Positions 1 through 7,624 of a stretch of DNA of 64,000 bases are shown piece after piece (position 1 is the stretch's first letter; every line of letters begins with the position of its first letter). This stretch comes from Propionibacteriales bacterium (GTDB taxonomy: Bacteria; Actinomycetota; Actinomycetes; Propionibacteriales; Nocardioidaceae): positions 44,701 through 108,700 of the forward strand of contig WHTJ01000003.1 in the NCBI GenBank assembly GCA_009377795.1, read 5' to 3'. Both the position numbers and the translations under genes were made by a program. The notes beneath the pieces are model-generated. The model searched no databases. It was not told where the DNA came from and was given only the letters and a program-made list of their open reading frames with translations.

Positions 1-664
1 CCTCGGTCTCGATCTCGTCGATGTCGTTGCGCAGCCCGGCGACCACCGGGGCGTAGCCGTCGACCACGCTGTCGAGCACGGCATAGAGCACGGCCTCGGG
101 ACCAAGCCGCAGCAGGTCCGGGTCTTCCTCCAGACGCCGCCGTACCTCGGCCAGATCTGGCGACTGGCTGTGCCGGAGGGTCAGGACGAAGTCCCGGCCG
201 ATGAAGAGGTGCAGCTCTCCGAAGTCGACCTCCTCGACGTCGTCGAGATAGCGCGCCGAGCGCAACACCACGAAGAGGGTGTCGCCGTACCGCTCCAGCT
301 TTGGCCTCTGGTGCGCGACGATCGCGTCCTCCACCGCGAGCTCGTGCAGCCCGAACACCTCGGCCGCGGACAGCAGCTGGGACTCCGCGGGCTGGTAGAG
401 CCCGATCCAGGCCATGGTGCCGGCGTCCTCGGGGATCCGGTTGTACGCCTCGGCCAGCGTCTTCGGGGTGGCGATGCGGCGACCGTCGCGGTAGAGGCCG
501 GCGTCGACAATGCTCGCTTCCACCGGGGACGGCGCCGGCGCAGTGGTCGCACGGGGATCCATCGAATGCTCCGGGGCCGGAGTTCGCGGCAGCCGCGGAT
601 CACGGCGGCGCGGACGGGAGCGCCGCAGCTTCGGACGCAGTGCGCGGGAACGCCAGTCGGACAT
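1..664 (-). CDS. CorA-family Mg2+/Co2+ transporter, N-terminal part (cut by window edge)
   Basis: Reading the minus strand from the ATG at 664-662 gives an open frame that runs off the left window edge (221 codons visible). It begins MSDWRSRALRPKLRRSRPR, a basic tail. The cytoplasmic CorA domain follows: WIGLYQPAESQLLSAAEVFG, then the block FGLHELAVEDAI, then RPKLERYGDTLFVVLR and LHLFIGRDFVLTLRH, all typical of CorA N-terminal domains. The C-terminal membrane helices with the GMN loop lie outside the window. The family forms pentameric divalent-cation channels in the plasma membrane. Identification is by recalled family pattern; substrate specificity cannot be judged from this part. Confidence 0.85.
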   Translation of the reverse strand, partial: MSDWRSRALRPKLRRSRPRRRDPRLPRTPAPEHSMDPRATTAPAPSPVEASIVDAGLYRDGRRIATPKTLAEAYNRIPEDAGTMAWIGLYQPAESQLLSAAEVFGLHELAVEDAIVAHQRPKLERYGDTLFVVLRSARYLDDVEEVDFGELHLFIGRDFVLTLRHSQSPDLAEVRRRLEEDPDLLRLGPEAVLYAVLDSVVDGYAPVVAGLRNDIDEIETE

Positions 665-856
665 CGAGGCCTCCGAGACAATGAGTGCGGGACGTTGGCT
701 CGACCGCGACGCATCAGGCCGCGCACGAAGAGCGTGCGGGAAGGGCGAGATCGCGTCGTGGTTCAGCGGGTACTAGGAGGTTGGCTGCTCATTGCGCGGC
801 CCCACCTCCCTTGTCCTTGGTCATGTTCGGCCGTGGCCAGGGTATCGCACGGACCG

Positions 857-888
857 GAACCGGGTGGCCGGTTCTCCGGCTGCCGGAG
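857..888 (-). terminator. two adjacent hairpins, possible terminator
   Basis: Two perfect inverted repeats sit back to back: GAACCGG/CCGGTTC with a 4-nt loop (857-874) and CTCCGG/CCGGAG with a 3-nt loop (874-888). They lie about 45 nt beyond the stop of the minus-strand gene at 933. There is no clear T-run, so termination is only a guess. The rest of 665-932 shows no gene I can support. Confidence 0.3.
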
Positions 889-932
889 ATGGTCGGCAAC
901 CGAGTGCGGCGGGCGACGTGCGGCGGGTGCGG

Positions 933-1469
933 TCAGCGGAGATCGGGGCGGCGGGACTGCCTCTTGTGTATGACCCACGGCAGGTCACCGCGGGTGGTGG
1001 CCGGTGTCGGGACCGGCGCCCGCGCGAGGTCGGAGTCGGGCATGGCGTCGGCCGGCTCCTCCAGCTCACCGGTGGGGGTGAGCCGGCTGATGACGCAATC
1101 GCGCGCCCAGGTCTCGGCGACGTTGTCGGTGTCTCGAAGGTTCAGCCGCTTGGACTTGAGGAGGTCGACGATCTCGGCCCACTGCGGGTCCTCGGGGCTC
1201 AGGTGGCTCACCGCGGCTCTCCATGCGAGCAGCCGCTGCCGGGTGGTCTTGGTCCGGGCTATGACGGTCGCCTCGTCGACGGTGTCGATTCCGGGGAGCT
1301 GTTGTTCGGGGCCGCCGGAGATCACGTACGCCGCGCCCCCGTGCCAGACATGCCAGACCGGATGGTCGCGATCAGCCCCGGCGTAACGCAGCCAGCAGAG
1401 GGCCGACTTCTTCATCAGCTCGTCGATCAGGGCGTCCTGAAACCCCGGTGCGTCATTGCTCGGTGTCAC
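933..1469 (-). CDS. conserved hypothetical protein, possibly of the pyridoxamine-phosphate-oxidase-like class
   Basis: This is a clean open frame with protein-like composition. With the GTG start at 1469 it is 178 aa and begins MTPSNDAPGFQDALIDELMK; an upstream GTG at 1511 would add an Arg-rich 14 residues that look non-coding. No strong Shine-Dalgarno separates the two. The segment ALCWLRYAGADRDHPVWHVW followed by GGAAYVISGGPEQ resembles small actinobacterial FMN-binding split-barrel proteins, but no cofactor motif is certain. The C-terminus is Pro/Arg-rich and looks disordered. It is a single-gene unit on the minus strand facing the polyampholyte operon. Function is unknown. Confidence 0.6.
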   Translation of the reverse strand: MTPSNDAPGFQDALIDELMKKSALCWLRYAGADRDHPVWHVWHGGAAYVISGGPEQQLPGIDTVDEATVIARTKTTRQRLLAWRAAVSHLSPEDPQWAEIVDLLKSKRLNLRDTDNVAETWARDCVISRLTPTGELEEPADAMPDSDLARAPVPTPATTRGDLPWVIHKRQSRRPDLR

Positions 1470-1524
1470 CGTACGAGCGTGCCACAACGGCCGGGGTGAC
1501 GCGTACCTCACCGGCGGACACGTT

Positions 1525-1553
1525 CATGAGAACGGCCTCATCCGCTGCTCATT
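1525..1553 (+). promoter_or_regulatory. putative response-regulator site 1 (ATGAGA-N6-CTCATC plus CTCATT)
   Basis: An imperfect dyad ATGAGA-N6-CTCATC spans 1526-1542. A further CTCATT lies 11 bp downstream of the CTCATC (1537 to 1548), one helical turn away. The same architecture recurs at 3006-3045 and 6512-6529, each time upstream of a gene near the OmpR-type regulator at 4060-4725. The site is about 100 nt upstream of the ATG at 1642. Binding by that regulator is inference from proximity and motif sharing. Confidence 0.5.
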
Positions 1554-1641
1554 CGCCTCTTATAGCGGCGAGTCAATCTCTCCTATGTAGCCGAAAGGAG
1601 AGCGCCCGCCACCGCGGGCCAGCCACCACAGAGGAGAGATC

Positions 1642-2010
1642 ATGAACAAGTTCCTGAAGGCTTTCGTAGCCGCGCTGGCCGGCGTGTTCGGTCTCGGTCT
1701 GCTCGTTACGGGCCTGACTGCCACAACCACGACGGCGGGTGCGGACGACAAGGTCTACGCCAAGCGGGACGACGAAGTGACCGAGGTCGAGCTCGTCTCG
1801 GATGATGATGACGACGACGACAGCAACTCGTGGTCGAGGTCCAGAAGGAGCCGGGACAACACCAACAGCCGGCACACCCCGGTGAGCCGGGACCGCGACC
1901 TCAGTCGCGGCGACCTGACCCGCGACTGGACCCGGGACGGCAAGGGTGACCGGAAGCGCGACTGGAGCCGGTTCCACACCAAGGACCGCAGCCGTAACGA
2001 CACCCGCTGA
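1642..2010 (+). CDS. secreted Asp-rich / Arg-Ser-rich polyampholyte
   Basis: This 122-aa protein has a good ribosome site (AGGAGAG six nt before ATG). It has a short basic n-region, a hydrophobic stretch (about residues 8-30) and an Ala-x-Ala-like cleavage site near TTTAGADD, so it is probably secreted. The mature part is unusual: a seven-Asp run near residue 54 is followed by a tail built almost only from R, S, D, T, N, K and G, with RSRRSRD and repeated xRDxxR patterns. It should be disordered and nearly charge-balanced. It precedes a Ser/Thr kinase by 86 nt and could be its cell-surface substrate or a sensor. No family is recognised. Confidence 0.7.
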   Translation: MNKFLKAFVAALAGVFGLGLLVTGLTATTTTAGADDKVYAKRDDEVTEVELVSDDDDDDDSNSWSRSRRSRDNTNSRHTPVSRDRDLSRGDLTRDWTRDGKGDRKRDWSRFHTKDRSRNDTR

Positions 2011-2096
2011 GCGGACGACGGGTGTGGGTGGCCGGACACCGGTCGCCCACACCCGCACCACACACGACCGACCGGAGCGACGACTGGAATGGTGAG

Positions 2097-2975
2097 ATGA
2101 CAAGCACGTGGAACCTCGGAGAGGGCGACGAGCTCGCCACCGGGTTGACCGCGATCAAGCTGCTCGGAGGCGGTCACGCCTACGAGGCGTACCTCGCGTG
2201 GGACGAGCGGCTGTTCGCCCCTGTCGTGGTCAAGGTCGTCCGGCCGGACCAGGTCGACGACGCGGACACCTTGCGCACCCTCGAACGCGAGGTGGGCACG
2301 GTCGGCGCGCTCAACCATCCGGTGATCGTCCGCGGCTTCCACGCCGTGCTCGACGGTTCACGGCCGCATCTCGTCCTGGAGAACATCGACGGGCCCCGGC
2401 TGTCCACCCTGCTGCGAAGGCACGGCCCACTGGCACTGGAACAACTGCTTCCCCTTGGACTCGAGATCTGCTCCGGACTCCACTACCTGCGGGCCCGCGG
2501 CATGGTTCATCTCGACATCAAGCCCAGCAACATCATCATGGGCGCACCCCCGCGGTTGATCGACCTGAGCATTGCGCGCACGGTCGAGGCGGCGGCCAGG
2601 CTGCGGTACGCCGTCGGCACCGACGACTACATGGCACCGGAGCAGTGCGCTCCGCCGGCCACTGGCGTGCCGGGGCCGCCGGCCGACATCTGGGGGCTCG
2701 GGGCGACGCTCTTCGAGGCACTGGCGGGTTACCGGCCGTACGAGCGCGGCGTACCCGAGAACGACGCCCCGCTGACCCACCGCTTCCCGCAGCTGCGGGG
2801 TGAGCTCGCCATGTTGCCGCGTCGTACGCCCGATCCGGTGGCCAAGCCGATCCTGGCGTGCCTGGCGTACGATCCGGCGGACCGACCGACACCCGCCGAG
2901 CTGGCCGAAATGCTGCAACCGCTGGTCGAGGCACTGCCGAAGCCGAAGCTCAGTAGCTTCAAGCCGAGACTGTAG
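2097..2975 (+). CDS. serine/threonine protein kinase, soluble, kinase domain only
   Basis: The 292-aa protein starts MTSTWNLGEGDELATGL at ATG 2097; the longer frame from 2022 adds a low-complexity leader. Kinase motifs are in order: Gly-loop LGGGHAYEAYLA, lysine in VVVKVV, catalytic loop VHLDIKPSNI (HLD rather than HRD, so a non-RD type), LIDLSIAR in place of DFG, and YMAPEQ. The N-lobe, C-lobe and the typical end RPTPAELAEML are complete. There is no membrane segment or extracellular sensor domain, unlike PknB-type kinases. It follows the polyampholyte gene and is probably co-transcribed with it. DLS for DFG keeps the metal-binding Asp, so the enzyme may be active. Confidence 0.9.
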   Translation: MTSTWNLGEGDELATGLTAIKLLGGGHAYEAYLAWDERLFAPVVVKVVRPDQVDDADTLRTLEREVGTVGALNHPVIVRGFHAVLDGSRPHLVLENIDGPRLSTLLRRHGPLALEQLLPLGLEICSGLHYLRARGMVHLDIKPSNIIMGAPPRLIDLSIARTVEAAARLRYAVGTDDYMAPEQCAPPATGVPGPPADIWGLGATLFEALAGYRPYERGVPENDAPLTHRFPQLRGELAMLPRRTPDPVAKPILACLAYDPADRPTPAELAEMLQPLVEALPKPKLSSFKPRL

Positions 2976-3005
2976 GACGCCACCGATGCTCGGCGACGAG
3001 CCCGT

Positions 3006-3045
3006 GATGAGAGCTTTTTCATCTTCGGCTCATCTGGGACTCATC
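3006..3045 (+). promoter_or_regulatory. putative response-regulator site 2 (dyad plus three YTCATC direct repeats)
   Basis: The dyad GATGAGA-N5-TTTCATC covers 3006-3023. The half-site YTCATC then repeats at 3018, 3029 and 3040, exactly 11 bp apart, the spacing typical of OmpR/PhoP-type tandem binding. It lies roughly 110 nt upstream of the APH-fold gene (ATG 3153). It shares 15 of 18 positions with the site at 6512-6529. Confidence 0.55.
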
Positions 3046-3152
3046 ACTCGCCAGGAGGATCTCCGCGTGCATATTCGGCTGCCCTCTCCGCTTCAGCCCG
3101 GTTGCCCGCCGAGAAGTGGCCGCGGCGACGTCGTCTCCGACCCGTTCGATGG

Positions 3153-4031
3153 ATGCGTGAGCTAGCGGCGTACCTCGAGCGGGTGGTGGGTGCCTGCTCG
3201 GTGGTGCCGCTGGACGTTCCGGGAAACAGCCACGTTCTCGAAGCCGTCGATGTGAACGGCGATCGATGGTTCGCCAAGCGATTGGGGGACGCCGGGCAAT
3301 GGCGGGCCGAGGTGCGCGCCTACAAGAACTGGGTACCGGCCCTGGGAGATCGCGCGCCGCGGTTGCGGGCGGCCGACCGGCAGCGCCGGTTCGTGGTGAC
3401 CAGCGCGGTGCCTGGGCGAAGAGGTGACCCCTTCGATCCGGACTTGCACCAAGCCGCCGGTGAGCTGTTGCGCCGCTTCCATTCGGTGCTCCCGTCGAGA
3501 ACGGCGACTGCCACGGAGTTCGCGGACCGGATGGCGCAGCGTCTGGAACGGTGGCTAGGGCGGGTGCCGGGGTTGTTCACCGCGGATGAGGTGGACTTCG
3601 CCCGGGCTCAGGTCCGTCTGCTGGAGCAGCTGCCGCTGCAGCTCCAGGTTCCCTGTCATGGCGACTACAAGCCACACAACTGGCTGTTGGACGACGACGG
3701 GACCCTGCGGGTCATCGACTTCGCCGATTCGCGATGGCATGTGCGGGCCTTCGACCTGACCCGGCTGTACTACGGGCCATGGTGGGGGCGGCCGAAGTTG
3801 GTCGAACGGTTTCTCGAGGGTTACGGACATCAGCTTGCCGACCACGAACGCGACTTCCTCCTCCTCACCGGTCCCGTCAACGCCGTGGTGATCGTGGTGT
3901 GGGCCCACCTGCATGGCCAGCCGGCGGAGGAGCAACGCACGCGGGATCTGTTCGCGGCCCTGCGAGCGGGACACTCGCCCGAGACGGTGGAGCAGGGCCG
4001 CTGGCGGAGACGTCTGCGACGTGCGCACTGA
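3153..4031 (+). CDS. APH-fold (aminoglycoside/choline kinase-like) phosphotransferase
   Basis: The 292-aa form starting MRELAAYLERVVGAC at ATG 3153 is preferred; a TTG at 3102 would add 17 mostly Arg residues. The N-lobe lysine is in WFAKRLG. The Brenner-type catalytic motif is CHGDYKPHNWLLDDDG (HGD...N), followed by VIDFADS with the metal-binding Asp and a conserved DLTRLYYG segment. Such proteins phosphorylate small molecules (aminoglycosides, choline, fructosamine, homoserine) or act as pseudokinases. Nothing in the sequence fixes the substrate. It ends 28 nt before the convergent response-regulator gene and carries the shared upstream site, so it may belong to that regulon. Confidence 0.8.
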   Translation: MRELAAYLERVVGACSVVPLDVPGNSHVLEAVDVNGDRWFAKRLGDAGQWRAEVRAYKNWVPALGDRAPRLRAADRQRRFVVTSAVPGRRGDPFDPDLHQAAGELLRRFHSVLPSRTATATEFADRMAQRLERWLGRVPGLFTADEVDFARAQVRLLEQLPLQLQVPCHGDYKPHNWLLDDDGTLRVIDFADSRWHVRAFDLTRLYYGPWWGRPKLVERFLEGYGHQLADHERDFLLLTGPVNAVVIVVWAHLHGQPAEEQRTRDLFAALRAGHSPETVEQGRWRRRLRRAH

Positions 4032-4059
4032 GCGCAGGTCGTCGGATCTGTGACAGCCG

Positions 4060-4725
4060 TCACGCCTCGCTCGTGAGGCGGTATCCCATGCCCCGGACGG
4101 TCTGGATGCGCCCGGAGCCGAGCTTCTTGCGCAGGTAGCGCACGTAGACGTCCACCACGTTCGACGAGGGGTCGAAGTCGTACCCCCAGACATGCGACAG
4201 GAGCTGTTCGCGGGAGAGCACCCGGTCGGGGTTGCGCAGGAACATCTCGGCGAGCACGAACTCGCGGGCGGACAGCTCGACCGTACGCCCCTCGACCGAG
4301 GCCCTCCGGGTGCGCAGGTCGAGGCTGAGCGACCCGTGGCGGAGCACGGTGACCTCCGGCCCGCGCTCGGTGCGGAGCCGCAGCCGGATCCGGGCCAGTA
4401 GCTCCTCGAACCGGAACGGCTTGGCGATGTAGTCGTCCGCACCGCCCTCGAGACCGGCCACCGTGTCGGTCACCGAGTCCCGGGCGGTGAGGATGATCAC
4501 CGGGATCGAGCCGCGCGCCTCCCGCAGCCGGCGGAGGACGGTGAACCCGTCGATGTCGGGTAGGCCGATGTCGAGCAGCAGCAGGTCGAACTCACCCGAG
4601 AGCGCATGCTGCAGCCCGCCGGCGCCGTCGCCCACGACGGTGGGCGCGAATCCGTTGGCGCGCAGCCCCTTCTCGATGAACGAGGCGATGCGCTCCTCGT
4701 CCTCGACGACCAGGACACGGTTCAT
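4060..4725 (-). CDS. OmpR/PhoB-family DNA-binding response regulator
   Basis: The 221-aa protein has an N-terminal receiver (acidic pair EDE 8-10, phospho-acceptor D52 in LLLDIGLPD, T80 and K102 in YIAKPF) and a C-terminal winged helix (REFVLAEMFLRNPDRVLSRE, ending VRGMGYRL). Its ATG overlaps the stop of the upstream histidine kinase by four bases (ATGA), so the two are translationally coupled. OmpR-type regulators bind direct repeats spaced about 11 bp, and such repeats (YTCATC) occur at 1537, 3018 and around 6512 in this neighbourhood. Its output may therefore be the flanking genes. The regulated stimulus is unknown. Confidence 0.93.
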   Translation of the reverse strand: MNRVLVVEDEERIASFIEKGLRANGFAPTVVGDGAGGLQHALSGEFDLLLLDIGLPDIDGFTVLRRLREARGSIPVIILTARDSVTDTVAGLEGGADDYIAKPFRFEELLARIRLRLRTERGPEVTVLRHGSLSLDLRTRRASVEGRTVELSAREFVLAEMFLRNPDRVLSREQLLSHVWGYDFDPSSNVVDVYVRYLRKKLGSGRIQTVRGMGYRLTSEA

Positions 4726-6167
4726 GGGCCCTCCGGTAGGTGGTGCGTACGGAGCGGGACGACCAGGGTGAAGGTGGCGCCGGTGCCCGGGGTGGAGTCG
4801 AGGCGTACGTCGCCGCCGTGGCCCTCGGCGATCGCCCGGACGATCGACAGCCCGAGCCCGGAGCCCTCGGCCCCGCGGGCGTGGTGTCCGCGCTGGAAAC
4901 GCTCGAAGATGCGCTCGGCGTCGGCCGGCATCACTCCGGGACCGGTGTCGCGTACCCACCAGAGCACCTCGTGGTCGGTCGACGCGGAGCCGATCGTGAT
5001 CGGGTCACCCGGCTCGGTGTGGGCAATGGCGTGCTTCGCCAGCTGCAGGACGGCCTGGGTGATGCGTTGCTGGTCGACGGTGACGATGCCGGGTGCGCCG
5101 GTGTCGAGCCGCCAGTCCCGCTGACCCAGGGTCTGCACCTTGTCGAAGATGTCGATGGTGAGCGGGACGACGTCCACCGCATTCGGACGGAGGAAGTCCG
5201 GCTGGCCGGCCTTGGCGAGCACGATCAGGTCGTCCACCAGGCGGCCGATCCGATCCACCTCGTCGATCACCAGCGACCGGGTCGACCGGGTGTCGTCCGG
5301 GTCGTCCGGATCGAGCAGCTCCAGATGTCCGCGCACGATGGTGACCGGCGTACGCAGCTCGTGTCCGGCGTCGTCGAGGAACCGCCGCTGCGTGGCGAAC
5401 GCCTTCTCCAGCCGGTCGAGCATCTCGTTGAACGTGCGCGACAAGTCGGTGATGTCGTCATTGCCGGAGACCTCGATCCGGCGGCTGAGGTCGCTGTCGG
5501 TGATCTCGTGGGCGGTCGCTCGCAGCGTACGCAGCGGTTGCAGCAACCGCCCGGCGGCCATCCACGCGCCGACGGAGACGAGCACCAACGCGATGCCGGC
5601 CACGACGGCGTAGGTGCGTATCACCCCGTTGAACTCCGCGTACTCCTGATCGGGGAAGTAGGCCACCACGAACGCGCCCTGCGTCGTCGAGTCGCTCACC
5701 GCCTTGACCGCGAAGACCGCTGGACCGCCCCGGGTCTCCACCCGGCCGGAACCGCCCTCCGGCAGCTCGGCGTTGACCGCGTCGACGAAGTCCTGGTCCA
5801 CCGGGTCGAGGATGTCGGTGGCGGCGGCGTTGACCTTTCCCTCGGGTTCGCCGTCGAGGAAGTACGCCAGCAGCTCGTGCTCGCCGGGGAAGCTCTGCGA
5901 GAGCGCCGCCCGGAGCATCGCCCTGGCACTGGGATAGTTCCGGGGATTCAGTTGTTCGAACTCCCGGATCTCCTGTTCGATGGCCTCGTTCACCCGGTCG
6001 TCGATCCGGTCGGACTCCACGACGTACGCCGCCAGGCCGGCCCCGATCAGGGCCAGCGCGGTCAGCAGCACCACCCAGGCGGCGATCCGGGTACGGACCG
6101 CCCGGAGCGGGGCCGTGACCCGTCGCCACCCGGACGGCTCAGTCGTCCCTGTCGTCGCGGTCATCAC
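4722..6167 (-). CDS. sensor histidine kinase (HAMP-HisKA-HATPase)
   Basis: This 481-aa membrane kinase has TM1 at about 26-50, an extracytoplasmic domain to about 183, TM2 at about 184-207, a HAMP region (PLRTLRATAHEITDSDLSRR), an H-box FLDDAGHELRTPVT with H269, and G1/G2 boxes RDTGPGVM and GSGLGLSI. The N-box region reads LQLAKHAIAH, placing His (379) where the Mg-ATP-binding Asn normally sits. This is unusual but may be tolerated. It sits between the acidic anchored protein gene and the response regulator, overlapping the latter by 4 nt. It probably senses an envelope signal; the acidic anchored protein could modulate it. Confidence 0.92.
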   Translation of the reverse strand: MMTATTGTTEPSGWRRVTAPLRAVRTRIAAWVVLLTALALIGAGLAAYVVESDRIDDRVNEAIEQEIREFEQLNPRNYPSARAMLRAALSQSFPGEHELLAYFLDGEPEGKVNAAATDILDPVDQDFVDAVNAELPEGGSGRVETRGGPAVFAVKAVSDSTTQGAFVVAYFPDQEYAEFNGVIRTYAVVAGIALVLVSVGAWMAAGRLLQPLRTLRATAHEITDSDLSRRIEVSGNDDITDLSRTFNEMLDRLEKAFATQRRFLDDAGHELRTPVTIVRGHLELLDPDDPDDTRSTRSLVIDEVDRIGRLVDDLIVLAKAGQPDFLRPNAVDVVPLTIDIFDKVQTLGQRDWRLDTGAPGIVTVDQQRITQAVLQLAKHAIAHTEPGDPITIGSASTDHEVLWWVRDTGPGVMPADAERIFERFQRGHHARGAEGSGLGLSIVRAIAEGHGGDVRLDSTPGTGATFTLVVPLRTHHLPEGP

Positions 6168-6206
6168 CGCCGTCGTCCGCGTCGTCCACGTCGTCGGGCT
6201 CGGGGG

Positions 6207-6476
6207 TCACGACCTCGACCTCGTCCCGCCGCCTCGCCCCGACCGGTCGTCGCCGTCGTCGTCGGAGGATTCGCCGGACGGACCGTTCTTCCTCCGCGGC
6301 GCCTCGGATCCGTCGTCGGCCCGGCCGGAGTTCACGATCTCGCTCACCTGTACCGGATTGCCCACCTCGGGCAGGTCTGCCGGCTCGCCGCCGACGCGCC
6401 CGACCACCCAGCCGATGCCGGCCGCGAACACCACGGCGGCGAGGCCGACCTTCCATGCTGTCTTCACGGGCGCCAT
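6207..6476 (-). CDS. small membrane-anchored acidic protein, first gene of the two-component operon
   Basis: The 89-aa frame begins MAPVKTAWKVGLAAVVFAAG at ATG 6476; an in-frame ATG at 6503 is only about 10 nt from the regulatory dyad and is less likely. One hydrophobic segment (about 8-28) is followed by a polar tail with the acidic run SSDDDGDDRSGRG. The annotated frame ends in RGGGTRSRS, which looks unnatural. A one-base shift near 6230-6240 would continue instead as RDEVEVVTPEPDD followed by an Asp-rich end stopping at 6139, overlapping the kinase start. Either the short form is real or there is a frameshift. Homologs were not checked. Function is unknown, perhaps an accessory to the adjacent sensor kinase. 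Confidence 0.55.
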   Translation of the reverse strand: MAPVKTAWKVGLAAVVFAAGIGWVVGRVGGEPADLPEVGNPVQVSEIVNSGRADDGSEAPRRKNGPSGESSDDDGDDRSGRGGGTRSRS

Positions 6477-6511
6477 CCTGACCGACGAGGACAGGAGCAG
6501 CATGACACGCA

Positions 6512-6529
6512 GATGAGAGTCTTCTCATC
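6512..6529 (-). promoter_or_regulatory. putative response-regulator site 3, autoregulatory position
   Basis: GATGAGA-N4-TCTCATC forms a perfect dyad; one more base on each side (6511, 6530) also pairs. It lies 36 nt upstream of the ATG of the operon encoding the acidic protein, histidine kinase and response regulator. It matches the sites at 1525 and 3006 (ATGAGA-N6-YTCATC). The simplest reading is autoregulation by the response regulator. It may also affect the divergent lyase gene at 6653. Confidence 0.5.
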
Positions 6530-6652
6530 TTTCGCCGCGGACCGTACCGCCGGAGCCGGTCGCACGCGGGTGAGGGGGATCATGGTCGCGTGTACCCGGC
6601 CTGGGTACAGTCACGGCACCGAGAACCGTGCGACCTGAAAGGTGACCCGCTG

Positions 6653-7621
6653 ATGCCGGCCGACTCCACCTCGCTTCGTCCCCGCCGCTCCTGTCTCGCC
6701 GTACCCGGCTCCAACCCGCGGTTCCTGGAGAAGGCGAAGGGGCTGGACGCCGACCAGGTGTTCCTCGACATCGAGGACGCCGTCGCGCCGCTGGCCAAAC
6801 CCGATGCGAGGAAGAACATCGTGGCGGCGCTCAACGAGGGCGGCTGGGGAGACAAGATCCGGGTCGTCCGGGTGAACGACTGGACGACGGAGTGGACGTA
6901 CCGCGACGTGATCGAGGTGGTCGAGGGCGCCGGCGCCAACCTGGACTGCGTCATGCTGCCGAAGGTGCAGACCGCCGAGCAGGTGGTCGCGCTGGACACC
7001 CTGCTCACCCAGATCGAGAAGACCATGGGCCTCGACGTCGGCCGGATCGGCATCGAGGCCCAGATCGAGAACGCCCAGGGGCTGATCAACGTCGACGCGA
7101 TCGCGACCGCGTCCCCGCGGGTCGAGACCATCATCTTCGGCCCGGCCGACTTCATGGCCTCGATCAACATGAAGTCGCTGGTCGTGGGCGAGCAGCCGCC
7201 GGGGTACGACGTCGGCGATGCCTATCACTACATCCTGATGCGGATCCTGATGGCCGCACGCGCGCACGACAAGCAGGCGATCGACGGGCCGTACCTGCAG
7301 ATTCGGGACACGGACGGCTTCCGCCGGGTCGCCGGCCGGTCCGCCGCACTGGGATTCGACGGGAAGTGGGTCCTGCACCCCGACCAGGTGGCGGTGGCGA
7401 ACGAGGTGTACTCGCCCCGCCAGGAGGACTACGACCACGCGGAGAACATCCTCGACGCGTACGACTGGTTCACCAGCGAGCAGGGCGGCAAGAAGGGCTC
7501 GGCGATGCTCGGCGACGAGATGATCGACGAGGCGTCCCGCAAGATGGCGCTGGTGGTCGCCGCCAAGGGCCGGGCGGCCGGGATGACCCGCACCGAGCGC
7601 TGGCAACCCCCCGCGGAGTAG
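6653..7621 (+). CDS. CoA-ester lyase, HpcH/HpaI aldolase (CitE-like) family
   Basis: The 322-aa protein starts MPADSTSLRPRRSCLAVPGS after AAAGGTGA seven nt upstream. Family marks are LAVPGSNPRFLEKA, the metal-binding Glu in FLDIEDAVAP, IEAQIENAQGL, and FGPADFMAS. The family cleaves or forms malyl-, methylmalyl- or 3-hydroxy-3-methylglutaryl-type CoA esters. In mycobacteria the citE-like gene is next to a MaoC and a fadE19 gene in branched-chain (leucine) catabolism. Here those partners are at 16.6 and 22.0 kb, so accessory DNA separates the cluster. The last codons (MTRTERWQPPAE) reappear in degenerate form at 15671-15702, a possible insertion scar. Confidence 0.9.
   Translation: MPADSTSLRPRRSCLAVPGSNPRFLEKAKGLDADQVFLDIEDAVAPLAKPDARKNIVAALNEGGWGDKIRVVRVNDWTTEWTYRDVIEVVEGAGANLDCVMLPKVQTAEQVVALDTLLTQIEKTMGLDVGRIGIEAQIENAQGLINVDAIATASPRVETIIFGPADFMASINMKSLVVGEQPPGYDVGDAYHYILMRILMAARAHDKQAIDGPYLQIRDTDGFRRVAGRSAALGFDGKWVLHPDQVAVANEVYSPRQEDYDHAENILDAYDWFTSEQGGKKGSAMLGDEMIDEASRKMALVVAAKGRAAGMTRTERWQPPAE
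7581..7612 (+). repeat. left copy of citE 3'-end repeat
   Basis: The 3' end of the CoA-ester lyase gene, encoding GMTRTERWQPP, matches 15671-15702 at all but a few positions, with an identical 19-bp core (7587-7605). The pair brackets the sulfotransferase/LicD/phosphonate genes. Confidence 0.6.
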
Positions 7622-7624
7622 AGC

